Shown here: one piece after another, positions 63,463 to 64,000 of the stretch
How the letters are laid out: every line of letters begins with the position of its first letter
How positions within the stretch are numbered: position 1 is the stretch's first letter
From: Bacteroidota bacterium
Lineage (GTDB): Bacteria; Bacteroidota; Bacteroidia; Bacteroidales; Tannerellaceae
Direction of reading: 5' to 3'
Length of the DNA stretch: 64,000 bases
Assembly (NCBI GenBank): GCA_023429375.1
Contig: JAEYVY010000013.1
Span: forward strand, 124,001-188,000
The notes under the pieces: model-generated
The model's input: the letters and a program-made list of their open reading frames with translations, nothing else
Databases searched by the model: none
Told to the model about the DNA's origin: nothing
Translations under genes and position numbers: made by a program

Positions 63463-64000
63463 ATGAAAAAGAGATATTACTTAAGTTTTATATCTATTAG
63501 TTTATTATGTGTTTCCATTCTTTCCGGTTGTAAGGGTAAAAACCCTGAAGCCGGAGAGAATATCTCTGCAAACCAGAATTTGGAAAGAGCTGCAGAGACA
63601 CTTGACTCGCTCTATGCGCATTATTCAATCGAGGGAACTGCATTATTAAGAGAAACATTTCCTTTCGACGACCAGCACAAAGCGACTTATTTAGCATCTG
63701 AAGAACAAGCAGAAACACCGAATGCTTATTCGTACCTCTGGCCTTATTCAGGCACATTCTCAGCAGTGAACATCCTGTTTGAGACAACGAAAGATGCTGA
63801 ATACAAGCGTATACTTGATGAACAAGTACTGGTTGGTTTAGAAAAATATCTAGACACAAAAAGAATGCCGGCCGCTTATAGTTCATATGTCAACGAGGCA
63901 CTGGAATCAGACCGTTTCTACGACGATAATATCTGGTTGGGCATCGACTTTACAGATACTTATTTACTGACAAACGAAAAGCACTACCTTGACAAAGCCG
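63463..64000 (+). CDS. GH76-family protein, partial at the window edge
   Basis: A lipoprotein start (MKKRYYLSFISISLLCVSIL then SGC, Cys23) lies 7 nt after the preceding gene, and the frame stays open to the end of the window (179 codons seen). The paired-Asp motif FYDDNIWLGIDFTDTYLL and the YSYLWPYSGTFSAVNILFE opening helix match GH76. It is shorter and differs from its neighbour, so the two probably split the work on mannan, for example endo-cutting at the surface and trimming in the periplasm. The C-terminal half lies beyond the window. Confidence 0.83.
   Translation, partial: MKKRYYLSFISISLLCVSILSGCKGKNPEAGENISANQNLERAAETLDSLYAHYSIEGTALLRETFPFDDQHKATYLASEEQAETPNAYSYLWPYSGTFSAVNILFETTKDAEYKRILDEQVLVGLEKYLDTKRMPAAYSSYVNEALESDRFYDDNIWLGIDFTDTYLLTNEKHYLDKA

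Overview
The window is a chromosomal segment of a Bacteroidetes (order Bacteroidales) bacterium. The genus is not certain; the Bacteroides/Parabacteroides neighbourhood fits best. The evidence is two SusC/SusD pairs, an ECF sigma/FecR pair feeding an STN-domain SusC, a hybrid two-component system (HTCS) with an AraC output, several large TonB receptors, and recurring -7 boxes of the form TAnnTTTG about 20-40 nt before start codons. There are no rRNA or tRNA genes, insertion sequences or CRISPR arrays that I can see. All large genes are intact; only the two window edges cut genes.

Layout. 1-7.2 kb is housekeeping: the tail of an unidentified gene, an AlkD-like DNA repair protein, a Fur-family regulator overlapping purA by 4 nt, a membrane zinc peptidase, hisS, and groES-groEL behind an unusual sigma-54-like promoter region. 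7.2-19.2 kb holds an MsbA-like lipid exporter convergent with an LTA-synthase-like membrane phosphotransferase, an ABC-F protein, a patatin phospholipase, a cytoplasmic GH13 enzyme, prs, guaA and an OmpH-like protein. 19.4-23.5 kb is a TonB receptor with a beta-helix lipoprotein. 23.5-25.3 kb is S4 protein-pth-rplY. 25.4-32.1 kb is a TetR-TolC-AcrA-AcrB efflux operon ending in a small PII-like gene. 32.2-37.5 kb holds an AraC regulator, a YecH-like protein and a large Oar-type TonB receptor.

37.8-46.3 kb (minus strand) is a sigma-FecR-SusC-SusD-phosphoesterase operon. Next to it, 46.5-51.7 kb (minus strand) carries an S1/P1-type nuclease, a nucleotide pyrophosphatase-like enzyme, a PIF1-like helicase with TPRs and an HU-TM-SPOR protein. 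The two blocks together suggest scavenging of phosphodiesters or nucleic acids (inference). 51.9-64 kb is an HTCS followed by SusC, SusD, a SusE-like protein and two GH76 enzymes, the second cut by the window edge; this looks like an alpha-mannan utilisation locus.

The most unusual signals are not genes. A 70-bp hairpin element occurs twice, 20.5 kb apart (13020-13089 and 33570-33638), with only about three differences between copies. Both copies sit in clusters of palindromic CATC-NN-GATG words. Other points of interest are an ABC-F protein with one apparently dead ATP site, a -7 box placed in the loop of a perfect hairpin before a GH76 gene, and a short leader ORF plus hairpin ahead of the mannan-locus susC.
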